Of a stretch of DNA of 42,719 nt, positions 8,008 through 16,621 are shown one piece after another. The DNA comes from Kutzneria sp036403095 (lineage in GTDB: Bacteria; Actinomycetota; Actinomycetes; Mycobacteriales; Pseudonocardiaceae). The translations under genes and the position numbers were made by a program. The stretch is from assembly GCA_036403095.1 (NCBI GenBank), contig DASWRQ010000073.1, positions 1-42,719 on the forward strand, given 5' to 3'. Numbering within the stretch: position 1 is the stretch's first letter; each line of letters starts with the position of its first letter. Below the pieces are notes generated by a model that made no database searches, was not told the origin of the DNA, and was given only the letters and a program-made list of their open reading frames with translations.

Positions 8008-8043
8008 GCAAAGTGGTTGTGAACTGGGTTCACAGGCAGCTTG
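8008..8043 (+). repeat. 36-bp palindrome-bearing element, copy 1
   Basis: This 36-bp stretch matches 31837-31872 on the opposite strand at 33 of 36 positions. Its core is the perfect palindrome TGTGAACTGGGTTCACA (8018-8034; 7-bp arms, 3-bp centre). It lies 174 bp upstream of the start of the gene at 8218 and points toward it. A half copy, TGTGAACTG, is found at 7989-7997. It resembles a CRP/FNR-type site (TGTGA-N-TCACA), but with 7 rather than 6 central bases. Confidence 0.75.
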
Positions 8044-8078
8044 ACCCAAGTGGGGCAGCGTCGGCGGCCGTTCGGATC

Positions 8079-8092
8079 TGACACTTCTGTCA
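8079..8092. promoter_or_regulatory. Small inverted repeat upstream of the 8218 gene
   Basis: TGACA and TGTCA are separated by four bases, forming a 14-bp dyad 45 bp downstream of the palindromic element and 125 bp upstream of the secreted-protein start. It could be an operator for that gene; there is no further support. Confidence 0.3.
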
Positions 8093-8217
8093 TCACTGGT
8101 CTGTCCGAGTGGAAGGGAACGTCGGCCACGCAACGGGATGTGGTTGAGCGTGTACGAACCGTCGTGATGCCCGTTCGCGGGCGTCGACCCGTGTCCATGG
8201 CGACGGAGGGGAAACCT

Positions 8218-10440
8218 ATGCGGCATACGGACGGTGGTCGTCGATCTTCTTGGTTGCGCAGAACACCCGCAGTGCTGGGTGTCGCGGCAGTGGTGGTGAC
8301 TGGTCTGGCTCCGACGGCGGGGGCGGAGACGGTGACCAGCGCCGACGCCACCCACACGGTGACGCTGGTGACGGGCGACCGGGTGGTGGTGCAGGACGTC
8401 GGAGGCCGGCAGACGGCGACGGTGGTGCCGAGGCCGGGGTCGAGCAGCGACTTCGTGAACCAGCGCATCGACGGCGACCTTTACGTCATGCCGGCGACGG
8501 CGCTGCCCTATCTGGGCAGTTCCCTGGACCGGTCGCTGTTCGACGTCTCGGCGCTGATCCGCGACGGCATCACGGATCAGGTGCCGGTGCAGGTAACGGC
8601 CAGCACGGGATCGACTGGCGCGGGATCGAACGGCGCGGGATCGACCGGGGCGGCGGTCGACGTGCCTGGGGTACGGGACGGAAAGGTGACGGCGGAGTCC
8701 GGGGCGGCGTTCGGCGCGGCGCTGGCGGCGCAGGCCGGGCGTGACGCCAAGAACCACTTCGCGGACCCAGGACCGCTGTTCGGCACCGTCAGCCAGGTGC
8801 GGTTAGCCGCGCCGGGGGCGCCGCAACAGGTGCACCCGAACTTCCCGATGCACACCGTCCGGATCCTGACGGTGAACGGCGCGAACACGCCGGTGGACGC
8901 GGCGCTGGGCGTCATCAACACGGACGACAGCCGCAACTTCAACGCCTTCCCGTACAGCACGGCGGGCGAGGCGAGGCTGAGCGTGCCGTCGGGCGACTAC
9001 GGCATGGTGGCGTGGTTCCCGACGTTCGACCCGACCGGCCGAGTGACGTCGGTACGGGTAGTGGTGCAGGACATCGTGGTCTCGGGCGACCAGACGGTGA
9101 CGATCGATGCCAGCAAGGCGACGTCGCAGATCACGGTGAGCACGCCGAAGCCGTCGAACCTCACCTCGGAGTCGCTGGAGTACTTCCGCAGCGCGCAGAC
9201 GATGGGGTCGCAGGGCTACGGCTTCGGGGTGGGCAACGGCACGGCCTACGTGGCGCCGTCCGCGCCGGCGAAGGTCGGCGGTTTCCACTTCAACGTGCAG
9301 ACGCACAGCGAGTCCCCGGCCGGCACGGCCAGCCCCTACAGCTACGACCTGAAGATCGACAACGACGGGGCGCTGGCCGCGAACCAGCACTACAAGGTGT
9401 CGGCGGACCAGCTGGCGACGCTGAAGGAGAGCTACTACAGCGACAAGCCGGCCCGGCAGGAGGGCATGGCGCGGATCATCTTCCTGCCCTACGAGATCTT
9501 CGGCTTCGGCCAGTTCGCCCCGTTCGCGGCCCCGCTGCAGCGCACCGAATACGTGCTGGGTGGCCCCGACCTCCTCTACAGCGACGCGCTCCTGGCCAGC
9601 ATGGCGACCGGCGGCGGCTTCAGCCCGAGCGGCTTCCGTAACTTCGCGGCGAAGACGACAATGCCGGTCGAGTGGCTGCGCGGCCCGCTGGCCCCGGGCC
9701 TGAGCACACCGTCGGCGGGCACGACCTCTTGGCTGTGCTCGGCCTGCCGGCGTGACGACACGATCCGCGTCGGACTGGTCCCGGTGCTGGACAGCGACGG
9801 CCACAGCCTCTACCTCGATCCCCCGACCACCGGCACGGTCTCGACCTCGCACTTCCAGTTGCTGTCCGGTGGAAAGGCGCTGATCGACGCCAAGGATGTG
9901 GTCGGCGGCGAAGTCGCCGTCCCGGCGGCACAGGCCGACTACAAGATCGTCTACGACCAGACGCGGACCGCGCCGTGGTTCGACCAGTCCACGGTCAGCC
10001 ACAGCGAGTGGACGTTCGGCTCGGCGCACTCCGCCGCGCAGACGGTGCCGGACGGCTGGGTGTGCGATCCGGTCACCGGCAAGGCGACCGACTGCTCGGC
10101 ACTGCCCCTGGTCACGGCCGCCTACCAGCTCAAGACCGGTCTCGACGGCACCGCACCGGCCGGCCCGGACCAGGTCGTGGTCACGTTCGGGCACGCCCCG
10201 GGCGGCCAGAACCTGCCGTTCCAGAAGGCCGACATCCAGGTGTCCTTCGACGGCGGCGCGACGTGGACGCCGACGTTCCTGGCCGACCTCGGCGGCGGCC
10301 GCTACCGGGCGCAGTGGACCAACCCGGCGTCCACCACGGGCGGCGACGTCTCGCTGCGGGTCAGCGCGACCGATGTCGCGGGCAACTCGCTGACCCAGTC
10401 CGTCACCAGCGCGTTCTCCGTGCCGGGTGCCCACAGCTGA
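8218..10440 (+). CDS. Secreted protein with S8-protease flanking domains but no protease domain
   Basis: I start this 740-residue protein at ATG 8218, preceded by GGAGGGGAAACCT and followed by a Sec signal peptide (basic WLRR, hydrophobic VLGVAAVVVTGLA, cleavage near AGA-ET). Residues ~30-110 (HTVTLVTGDRVVV...GDLYVMPATALPYL...DRSLFDVSALIRDG) resemble the propeptide of large secreted Streptomyces subtilases. The C-terminus (WTFGSAHSAAQTVPDGWVC...CSALPL, then VSFDGGATWTPT and SLRVSATDVAGNSLTQ) resembles their accessory domains. No Asp, His or Ser catalytic motif of S8 peptidases (DTG, HGTHVAG, GTSMAAP) occurs between them; instead there is a short Gly/Ser/Thr linker. It is 29 bp upstream of an S53 peptidase gene, probably in one operon. 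It may be a non-catalytic binding or chaperone protein; function is inferred only. Confidence 0.75.
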   Translation: MRHTDGGRRSSWLRRTPAVLGVAAVVVTGLAPTAGAETVTSADATHTVTLVTGDRVVVQDVGGRQTATVVPRPGSSSDFVNQRIDGDLYVMPATALPYLGSSLDRSLFDVSALIRDGITDQVPVQVTASTGSTGAGSNGAGSTGAAVDVPGVRDGKVTAESGAAFGAALAAQAGRDAKNHFADPGPLFGTVSQVRLAAPGAPQQVHPNFPMHTVRILTVNGANTPVDAALGVINTDDSRNFNAFPYSTAGEARLSVPSGDYGMVAWFPTFDPTGRVTSVRVVVQDIVVSGDQTVTIDASKATSQITVSTPKPSNLTSESLEYFRSAQTMGSQGYGFGVGNGTAYVAPSAPAKVGGFHFNVQTHSESPAGTASPYSYDLKIDNDGALAANQHYKVSADQLATLKESYYSDKPARQEGMARIIFLPYEIFGFGQFAPFAAPLQRTEYVLGGPDLLYSDALLASMATGGGFSPSGFRNFAAKTTMPVEWLRGPLAPGLSTPSAGTTSWLCSACRRDDTIRVGLVPVLDSDGHSLYLDPPTTGTVSTSHFQLLSGGKALIDAKDVVGGEVAVPAAQADYKIVYDQTRTAPWFDQSTVSHSEWTFGSAHSAAQTVPDGWVCDPVTGKATDCSALPLVTAAYQLKTGLDGTAPAGPDQVVVTFGHAPGGQNLPFQKADIQVSFDGGATWTPTFLADLGGGRYRAQWTNPASTTGGDVSLRVSATDVAGNSLTQSVTSAFSVPGAHS

Positions 10441-10469
10441 CCTGGGCAGAAGTGATCAGGGGAGTCACG

Positions 10470-11633
10470 ATGAAGCGATTTCGAACGGCGCTCCTCGCGG
10501 GCGCGCTGCTGACGCTCGGACTGCCGGCCATCGCCGGCGCCGCGCCCGACACGGCGATGCACGCCGCGTGCCCGTCGACGGTCTCGACCACGCCGACCAT
10601 GTACTGCTTCGCGCTGTACCGCACGGCCCACAGCTTCGGCGTCAACGCGACGCCTGAGGGCTACGGGCCGGCGGACTTGAGGGATGCGTACAAACTGCCG
10701 TCGACCGGCGGCGCGGGCCAGGCGATCGCGATCGTCGACGCCTTCGACAATCCCAACGCCGAGGTCGACCTGGCCAAGTACCGGCAGCAGTTCGGGCTGC
10801 CGGCGTGCACGACGGCGAACGGCTGCTTCAAGAAGGTGAACCAGCGCGGCGCCGCCTCGCCGCTGCCGGACGGCAATCCGAACTGGGGCGTGGAGATCTC
10901 CCTCGACCTGGACATGGTGTCGGCGGCCTGCCCGGACTGCCACATCGTGCTGGTCGAGGCGGACACGCCGTCGTCGGCGAACCTGGGCGCGGCCGAGGAC
11001 ACGGCCGCGGCGTCCGGCGCGAGCGCGATCTCCAACAGCTACGGCTCGGACGAGTACAACGGCATGGACGTCGACGCCAAGCACTTCCAGCACGCGGGCG
11101 TCGCGATCCTGGCCTCCAGTGGCGACTTCGGCTTCCAGCCGGCGTCGTTCCCGGCCTCGCTGGCCAACGTCATCGCGGTCGGCGGCACCACGCTGACCAA
11201 GGCCGACAACGCGCGTGGCTGGACGGAGACGGCCTGGTCGCGGGCGGGCAGCGGCTGCTCGGCGTGGATCCCGAAACCGGCGTGGCAGCACGACGCCAAC
11301 TGCGGGATGCGGACAGTGGCCGACATCTCGGCCGTCGCGGACTCGGAGCCCGGCCTGGCCGTGTACGACACGTACGGGTTGGGCGCGCAGGCCGGCTGGA
11401 TCACGGTCGGCGGCACCAGCGCGTCCTCGCCGTTCATCGCCGGCGTCATCGGGCTGGCCGGCAACGGCAGCCAGCTGACCGACGCGTCCTCGCTGTATCG
11501 GCACGCCGACAACCTGTTCGACGTCGTCGGCGGCTCGAACGGCTTCTGCGGCGACGACTACCTGTGCACCGGCCTGCAGGGCTACGACGCGCCGACCGGC
11601 GTCGGCTCACCCAACGGGATCGGCGCCTTCTAG
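10470..11633 (+). CDS. Secreted S53-family (sedolisin-like) serine peptidase
   Basis: The 387-residue protein starts at ATG 10470 with AGGGGAG seven bases upstream and has a signal peptide (MKRFRTALLAGALLTLGLPA, cleavage near AGAA). It shows the sedolisin catalytic arrangement: GVEISLDLDM with the Glu142/Asp146 ExxxD pair, and GGTSASSPFIAG with Ser317. The C-terminal GYDAPTGVGSPNGIGAF and the preceding FDVVGGSNGFCGDDYLC match the calcium-binding end of the fold. Six or more Cys residues suggest extracellular disulfides. It is short and lacks the ~170-residue propeptide of classical sedolisins. The preceding secreted protein, 29 bp upstream, carries a propeptide-like domain without a protease, so the two may work as a pair. 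Sedolisins usually act at acid pH. Confidence 0.88.
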   Translation: MKRFRTALLAGALLTLGLPAIAGAAPDTAMHAACPSTVSTTPTMYCFALYRTAHSFGVNATPEGYGPADLRDAYKLPSTGGAGQAIAIVDAFDNPNAEVDLAKYRQQFGLPACTTANGCFKKVNQRGAASPLPDGNPNWGVEISLDLDMVSAACPDCHIVLVEADTPSSANLGAAEDTAAASGASAISNSYGSDEYNGMDVDAKHFQHAGVAILASSGDFGFQPASFPASLANVIAVGGTTLTKADNARGWTETAWSRAGSGCSAWIPKPAWQHDANCGMRTVADISAVADSEPGLAVYDTYGLGAQAGWITVGGTSASSPFIAGVIGLAGNGSQLTDASSLYRHADNLFDVVGGSNGFCGDDYLCTGLQGYDAPTGVGSPNGIGAF

Positions 11634-11642
11634 CCTGGCCGG

Positions 11643-12230
11643 GTGGCTGAATCTCCCATGCTCGGTGTGGTCGCGTCCGGCGCGGGCGGCGTCGAGGGCC
11701 TGTTCGACGGGCTCGTCCGTCCCGCACTGGACGCCGGCTGGCGGGTCGGCGTCACGCTGACGCCGACCGCCGGCCGGTGGTTCCGCGACGCCGGCCTGGT
11801 CGCCGAGATCGAGGAAGCCACCGGACTTCCGCTGCGCGTCGAGTCACGGCTGCCGGGCGAGCGCAAGCCGCATCCGCCGGTCGACACCTACGTCGTCGCG
11901 CCGGCCACGGCCAACACCGTCGCCAAGCTCGCCCTCGGCTTCAGCGACAACCAGGCGCTCACGCAGGTCGGCGAGGCGATCGGCACCGACGGCGTCGAGG
12001 TCGTCGTGTTCCCCTGCGTCAACGCCGCCCACGTTCGGCATCCGGCCTGGTCGGGGCATGTCGCCGCGTTGAAAACCGCCGGCGTGCGCCTCGTCGACGG
12101 CGCGGACGTCTGGCCGCTGACGGAGCCCCGATCGGGGGACTGGCACCCGATCCCGTGGCGGGCGGTGCTCGACGCGGTCAACGCGACCCGGGGCGTCCAC
12201 CGCCCGGGTGACCCGATATGGTCCCCGTAA
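11643..12230 (+). CDS. Flavoprotein (PPC-decarboxylase-like fold)
   Basis: This 195-residue protein starts at GTG 11643, nine bases after the peptidase stop. It fits the Flavoprotein family of PPC decarboxylase/EpiD-like FMN enzymes: VVASGAGGVEGLFDGLVRPALDAGWRVGVTLTP at the N-terminus forms the first Rossmann-like unit, and the signature VVAPATANTVAKLALGFSDNQALT at about 87-110 is nearly identical to the conserved PASANTIAKLALGIADNL motif. VVVFPCVNAAHVRHPAW replaces the family motif around the substrate clamp (PAMN). It is shorter than CoaBC and has no synthetase half, so it is not the main pantothenate enzyme. The reaction is unknown. Confidence 0.8.
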   Translation: MAESPMLGVVASGAGGVEGLFDGLVRPALDAGWRVGVTLTPTAGRWFRDAGLVAEIEEATGLPLRVESRLPGERKPHPPVDTYVVAPATANTVAKLALGFSDNQALTQVGEAIGTDGVEVVVFPCVNAAHVRHPAWSGHVAALKTAGVRLVDGADVWPLTEPRSGDWHPIPWRAVLDAVNATRGVHRPGDPIWSP

Positions 12231-12262
12231 GATGATCAGGTGACCTGCTGGGGGCGGCCCTC

Positions 12263-13213
12263 GTGACTGCCATCGTGGACGGCTCCCGTCACACCCGTCC
12301 GACCTGGCCCGATGTGCCGGGCCGGGTGCGCGAGGTCATCGAGGCCAAGATCGGCGCGCCGGTGGTGCGCGCACTCAGCCAGGCCGGTGGCTTCACCCTC
12401 GGCCTCGCCTCCCGCCTGTTGCTGGCCGACGGGCGCCGCGTGTTCGTCAAGGCGTTGCCGGCCGACCATCCGCTGGCCGGCGCGTACCGCTCCGAGGCGT
12501 CGGTCGTCTCCCGACTGCCGGAGAACGTGCCCTCGCCGCGACTGCTGCACGTCGTCGAGGGCCAATGGGTCGCGCTCGTGCTCACCGACGTCGACGGCGG
12601 CGAGCCGAACCTGCGGCCCGGGTCGGGTGACCTCGCCGCGGTCCTGTCGGCGCTGGGCAGCGCGTCGCGGACGCTGACCCCGTGCCCGCTCAGCGACGTG
12701 CCGAGCGTGCTGGACGACCTGGCCCCGATGCTGTGTGGATGGACGTCGCTGCGGTCGGCGGCGGCCGGCGATCTCGACCCGTGGGCCCAGTCGAACCTGG
12801 ATTCGCTGGCCGCGATGGAGACGGCGTGGCAGCCGTGGGCCGAGGGCGACACGTTGCTGCACAACGAGTTGCGCGTGGACAACATGATCCGCCGGGTCGA
12901 GGACGGGCGGGTGCTGCTGGTCGACTGGTCCTACCCGTCACGGGGCGCGGCGTGGTTGGACACGGTGACGATGGTGCCGCAGCTGATCATGGCCGGGCAC
13001 GCGCCGGCCGATGCCGAGCGGCTGGTGCTGGGCCGTCCCGTGCTGGCCAAGGTGCCGGCCTGGGCGATCACTGGTTTCGCCGCGGCGCTGGCCGGGCGGT
13101 GGGAGCTGTCCAGCCGGCTGCCGGAGCCGACCGGCTGCGTCGGACTGCGGCCCTACCAGGCTCGCGCGGCGGCCGCGGCGCTCGCCTGGATCGTGCACAG
13201 AACTCGTTGGTAG
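12263..13213 (+). CDS. Aminoglycoside phosphotransferase-like kinase with altered catalytic motif
   Basis: A 316-residue protein with the APH/choline kinase fold starts at GTG 12263 (GGGGGCGG upstream). The N-lobe has the Lys strand RRVFVKALP, and the C-lobe has TLLHNELRVDNMI at about 197-209, where this family has HxD...N, followed by VLLVDWSYPSRG (Asp221) as the metal-binding DxD/DFG equivalent. In the first motif the expected catalytic Asp is Glu (His200-Asn201-Glu202), while the Asn207 is kept. The change lowers confidence that it phosphorylates substrates with usual chemistry. C-terminal residues (LRPYQARAAAAALAWI) are typical of actinobacterial APH-family proteins. No resistance phenotype can be inferred. 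Confidence 0.82.
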   Translation: MTAIVDGSRHTRPTWPDVPGRVREVIEAKIGAPVVRALSQAGGFTLGLASRLLLADGRRVFVKALPADHPLAGAYRSEASVVSRLPENVPSPRLLHVVEGQWVALVLTDVDGGEPNLRPGSGDLAAVLSALGSASRTLTPCPLSDVPSVLDDLAPMLCGWTSLRSAAAGDLDPWAQSNLDSLAAMETAWQPWAEGDTLLHNELRVDNMIRRVEDGRVLLVDWSYPSRGAAWLDTVTMVPQLIMAGHAPADAERLVLGRPVLAKVPAWAITGFAAALAGRWELSSRLPEPTGCVGLRPYQARAAAAALAWIVHRTRW

Positions 13214-13233
13214 CCCGGATCCGCAGTAGTAGT

Positions 13234-13569
13234 TCAGCCGTTGCGGGAGCCGACGCAGAACTCGTTGCCCTCGGGGTCCTGCAGGACGCTCCACGCCATG
13301 CCCGGGTACGTGAACTCCTCGACCAGGGTGGCGCCCAGCCCGACGAGCCGGGCCACCTCGGCCGGCCGGTCCGGGGCGCCCAGGTCGATGTGGAGTCTGT
13401 TCTTGCCGGCGCGCGGCTCGTCGACGCGTTGCAGGCCGACGTCGACGTTGTCGGTGGAGGACAGGACCAGCATGTTGCCCTCGTCGACCTCGTGGATGAT
13501 CTCGGCGCCGAGCGCCGCGACCCAGAACTGCGCCAGCGTGCGGGTGTCGACGCAGTCAATGGTGATCAT
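13234..13569 (-). CDS. Glyoxalase-like VOC domain protein
   Basis: I choose ATG 13569, which has GAGGA five bases upstream; ATG 13587 adds six residues but has a poor site. The 111-residue product begins MITIDCVDTRTLAQFWVAAL and ends WSVLQDPEGNEFCVGSRNG, matching small actinobacterial vicinal-oxygen-chelate proteins (glyoxalase-like fold, two beta-alpha-beta-beta-beta units). HIDLGAPD in the middle provides the typical metal-side His. Members include dioxygenases, glyoxalases and antibiotic-binding proteins, and sequence alone does not decide. It is divergent from proS. Confidence 0.85.
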   Translation of the reverse strand: MITIDCVDTRTLAQFWVAALGAEIIHEVDEGNMLVLSSTDNVDVGLQRVDEPRAGKNRLHIDLGAPDRPAEVARLVGLGATLVEEFTYPGMAWSVLQDPEGNEFCVGSRNG

Positions 13570-13708
13570 GCGGATCCTCAGTGCCATGCGCAGACGGTAA
13601 TCGGCGAAAAAGGCCGGATCCGGCCCTTCCCGGTAACCGGTTGGAAAGCCTGCCCTCCCGTTCTCTACGCTCTGTACTTTCATCGACCCCGCATGAGGAG
13701 TTCGAGCC

Positions 13709-15457
13709 GTGATCACGAGGATGTCGTCGTTGTTCCTGCGCACGCTGCGCGAGGATCCGGCGGACGCCGAGGTGCCCAGCCACAAGCTGCTGGTTCGCGC
13801 CGGGTACGTCCGTCGCGTCGCACCGGGCGGCTACTCGTGGCTGCCGCTCGGCCTGCGCGTGCTGCGCCGCATCGAGGACGTCGTCCGCGAGGAGATGAAC
13901 GCGATCGGCGCGCAGGAGATCCAGTTCCCGGCGCTGCTGCCCCGCGAGCCCTACGAGGCCACCAACCGGTGGACCGAGTACGGCCCCAACATCTTCCGGC
14001 TCAAGGACCGCAAGGGCGCCGACTACCTGCTCGGCCCGACCCACGAGGAGCTGTTCACGCTCACCGTGAAGGGCGAGTACAGCTCCTACAAGGACTACCC
14101 GGTCACGCTGTACCAGATCCAGACCAAGTACCGGGACGAGGCGCGGCCCCGGGCCGGCATCCTGCGCGGCCGCGAGTTCGTGATGAAGGACTCCTACTCC
14201 TTCGACCTGGACGACGAGGGCCTGGCCCGGTCCTACCAGGCGCACCGCGACGCGTACGTGCGCATCTTCGACCGCCTCGGCCTCGAGTACGTGGTGGTCA
14301 AGGCGACGTCCGGTGCGATGGGCGGCTCGGCGTCCGAGGAGTTCCTGGCCGTCGCGCCGACCGGCGAGGACACCTTCGTCCGCAGCACCGAGTCGGACTA
14401 CGCGGCCAACGTCGAGGCGGTCGTCACCCCCGCGCCCCCGGCGCAGCCGATCGACGGCAAGCCCGCGGCCAAGGTGCACGCCACGCCCAACACGCCGACC
14501 ATCGCCACGCTGGTCGAGTTCTTCAACAACGCCGGGCTGGGCCGCGAGTTCACCGCCGCCGACACGCTGAAGAACGTGCTGCTCAAGACCCGCCGCCCCG
14601 GCGAGGACAAGTGGGAGCTGCTGGCCGTCGGCGTGCCCGGCGACCGTGAGGTGGACCAGAAGCGGCTCGAGGCGGCGCTGGAGCCGGCCGAGGTCGCGAT
14701 GCTCGACGAGGCCGACTTCGCCGCGAATCCCTTCCTGGTCAAGGGCTACATCGGGCCGAAGGCGCTGCTGGACAACGGAGTGCGCTACCTGGTCGACCCC
14801 CGCGTGGTCACCGGCACCGCCTGGATCACCGGCGCCGACCAGGAGGGCCACCACGTGATGGACCTGGTCGTCGGCCGCGACTTCGTGCCCAGCGGCACGA
14901 TCGACGTCGCCGAGGTGCGCGAGGGCGACACCTCGCCCGACGGCAAGGGCACCCTGGTCGCCGCGCGCGGCATCGAGATCGGCCACGTGTTCCAGCTGGG
15001 CCGCAAGTACGCCGACGCCTTCGGGCTGGACGCGCTGGGCCCGGACAGCAAGCCGATCCGGATCACCATGGGCTCCTACGGCGTCGGCGTGTCCCGCCTG
15101 GTCGCCGTGATCGCCGAGCAGCACTTCGACGACCGCGGCCTGATGTGGCCCCGCGTGGTCGCGCCGGCCGACGTGCACGTGGTCATGGCCGGCAAGGACG
15201 ACGCTGTGCGGGAGGGCGCCGAGAAGCTGGCCGCCGAGCTGTCGGCGGCCGGCATCGAGGTGCTGCTCGACGACCGGAAGGCGTCGCCCGGCGTGAAGTT
15301 CGCCGACGCCGAGCTGATCGGCGTGCCGACGATTCTGGTCGTCGGCCGCGGCCTGGCCAGCGGCGTCGTCGAGGTCAAGGACCGGGCCACCGGCGAGCGC
15401 GGCGACGTCCCGGTGGACGAGGCCGTGGCGCACCTGGTCAAGCTGGTCCGGGGCTGA
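13709..15457 (+). CDS. proS: Prolyl-tRNA synthetase (bacterial type)
   Basis: ProRS charges tRNA-Pro with proline in the cytoplasm. The 582-residue protein starts at GTG 13709 with GAGGAG eight bases upstream. Class II motifs are clear: motif 1 near GLRVLRRIEDVVREEM, motif 2 TKYRDEARPRAGILRGREF (Arg loop), and motif 3 GSYGVGVSRLVAVIAEQH at about 453-470. The GPTHEELFTLTVKGE proline-site segment is present. Residues about 220-380 between motifs 2 and 3 form the INS editing domain of bacterial ProRS, including ATPNTPTIATLVEFFN, and the C-terminus is a short anticodon-binding domain (VHVVMAGKDD...LLDDRKASPGVKFADAELIGVP). No second proS is seen in the window. Confidence 0.97.
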   Translation: MITRMSSLFLRTLREDPADAEVPSHKLLVRAGYVRRVAPGGYSWLPLGLRVLRRIEDVVREEMNAIGAQEIQFPALLPREPYEATNRWTEYGPNIFRLKDRKGADYLLGPTHEELFTLTVKGEYSSYKDYPVTLYQIQTKYRDEARPRAGILRGREFVMKDSYSFDLDDEGLARSYQAHRDAYVRIFDRLGLEYVVVKATSGAMGGSASEEFLAVAPTGEDTFVRSTESDYAANVEAVVTPAPPAQPIDGKPAAKVHATPNTPTIATLVEFFNNAGLGREFTAADTLKNVLLKTRRPGEDKWELLAVGVPGDREVDQKRLEAALEPAEVAMLDEADFAANPFLVKGYIGPKALLDNGVRYLVDPRVVTGTAWITGADQEGHHVMDLVVGRDFVPSGTIDVAEVREGDTSPDGKGTLVAARGIEIGHVFQLGRKYADAFGLDALGPDSKPIRITMGSYGVGVSRLVAVIAEQHFDDRGLMWPRVVAPADVHVVMAGKDDAVREGAEKLAAELSAAGIEVLLDDRKASPGVKFADAELIGVPTILVVGRGLASGVVEVKDRATGERGDVPVDEAVAHLVKLVRG

Positions 15458-15498
15458 GTCGTCAGCGGCCCGGCGGCGACCACTGGAGAACCTGTGGG

Positions 15499-16521
15499 TC
15501 AGCCGCTGGGCCGCATCGACGTCATGATCTTCATGGCGTCGTCGTCGGTCAGCGCGTTGGGCACGCCCTGGTCGGCGAACAGCACCAGGATCACCGAGCC
15601 GGTGTCGGAGGTCTTCACCGCCGCGGCGTAGACCTTGGCGCTCGGCGGCGTGCACGGATTGGCCGACTTCGGCGTGGTGACGTCGGCGACCGACAGCGTG
15701 GCGCTGACCTTGCCGTCGGAGATCTTGATCTGCTTGGCCGGCTCCGCCTTCACGTCCGGGGCCTGGCCCGAGTCGGACTTGTAGGCCACGGTCGCCCAGT
15801 GCTTGGCCGTGTCCGGCGCGGACTGGTCGGGGCCTTCGGTGTCGTTCGCGGTGACGGCGGTGCCGGCCCGCACCGAGCCGGTCTGGCCGGCGCAGTAGCC
15901 CTTCATGTAATAGGCGGTGCCGGTGCCGGTGACGAAGTCGCCGTCGGACGGGCCCATGCCGGCGATCGCGTCCGGGTCGTCCTTGGTCCACTGCGTCTTC
16001 GGCACGTCGTAAGCCACATTGCGGCGGTTGGACACCGCGACCTGCCAGCCCGGCACCCGCGGATCCAGCGGTTTGCGGGTAGCGGTCGTGGTCGGCGATG
16101 GCTGCTGCGTGCGTTCGCCGGCCTGCGGCTGCCCGCCGCGGGCCAGCAGCACGACCGTCGTCACGACGCCGGCCAGCACCAGCACGCCGACCAGGGTCAA
16201 CACGATCGTCAGCGTGCGGCGGTTGCGCGGTGGCGGGCCCTGCGGCGGTTGCTGATACATGCCGAAGCCGCCGTAGTTCGACTGGTACGGCTGCTGCTGT
16301 TGGTACTGGGGCTGCGGCTGTTGCTGCGGGTAGCCCGGGTACTGCGGCTGGCCGTAGTTGTAGCCGGGATACTGTGGCTGTTGTTGGGGTTGCGGTTGCG
16401 GGGGTTGCTGCTGGCCGTACGGCTGCTGCTGCTGGTACCCGGGAACTCCCTGCGGCCCCGAGGAGTCCGGCCCGCCGGCCTGGTTGTCCCCGTAGCCCGA
16501 TCCACCGCTCGGCCACGTCAC
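15499..16521 (-). CDS. Single-pass membrane protein with Gln/Pro/Tyr-rich cytoplasmic region
   Basis: The 340-residue product starts at GTG 16521. Residues 1-100 are a low-complexity Gln/Pro/Tyr/Gly region, then RNRR and one membrane helix (TLTIVLTLVGVLVLAGVVTT), followed by a Pro/Thr linker and a ~190-residue extracellular domain with GWQVAVSNRRNVAYDVP, YYMKGYCAGQ and NPCTPPSAKVYAAAV. The two Cys of the domain probably pair. This architecture is frequent in actinobacterial surface proteins of unknown function (DUF8017-like, from memory). It is convergent with proS, 41 bp away, and divergent from the glutamine-synthetase gene. Confidence 0.85.
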   Translation of the reverse strand: MTWPSGGSGYGDNQAGGPDSSGPQGVPGYQQQQPYGQQQPPQPQPQQQPQYPGYNYGQPQYPGYPQQQPQPQYQQQQPYQSNYGGFGMYQQPPQGPPPRNRRTLTIVLTLVGVLVLAGVVTTVVLLARGGQPQAGERTQQPSPTTTATRKPLDPRVPGWQVAVSNRRNVAYDVPKTQWTKDDPDAIAGMGPSDGDFVTGTGTAYYMKGYCAGQTGSVRAGTAVTANDTEGPDQSAPDTAKHWATVAYKSDSGQAPDVKAEPAKQIKISDGKVSATLSVADVTTPKSANPCTPPSAKVYAAAVKTSDTGSVILVLFADQGVPNALTDDDAMKIMTSMRPSG

Positions 16522-16621
16522 GGCCGCAAACGCTACCGGTTGGGCAGTCTTCTGTCAGACGACCTGCGGCAATACCTGGCGGGACTGGTGCCGGGGCAGT
16601 GGTGGCGGGTACTACTCGTGC

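Noticed and set aside
8018..8034. Canonical CRP/cAMP-receptor site
   Set aside because: The TGTGA and TCACA halves are 7 bases apart instead of 6, and the identity between copies extends 36 bp, far beyond a CRP site. It stays possible only as a relative of that family.
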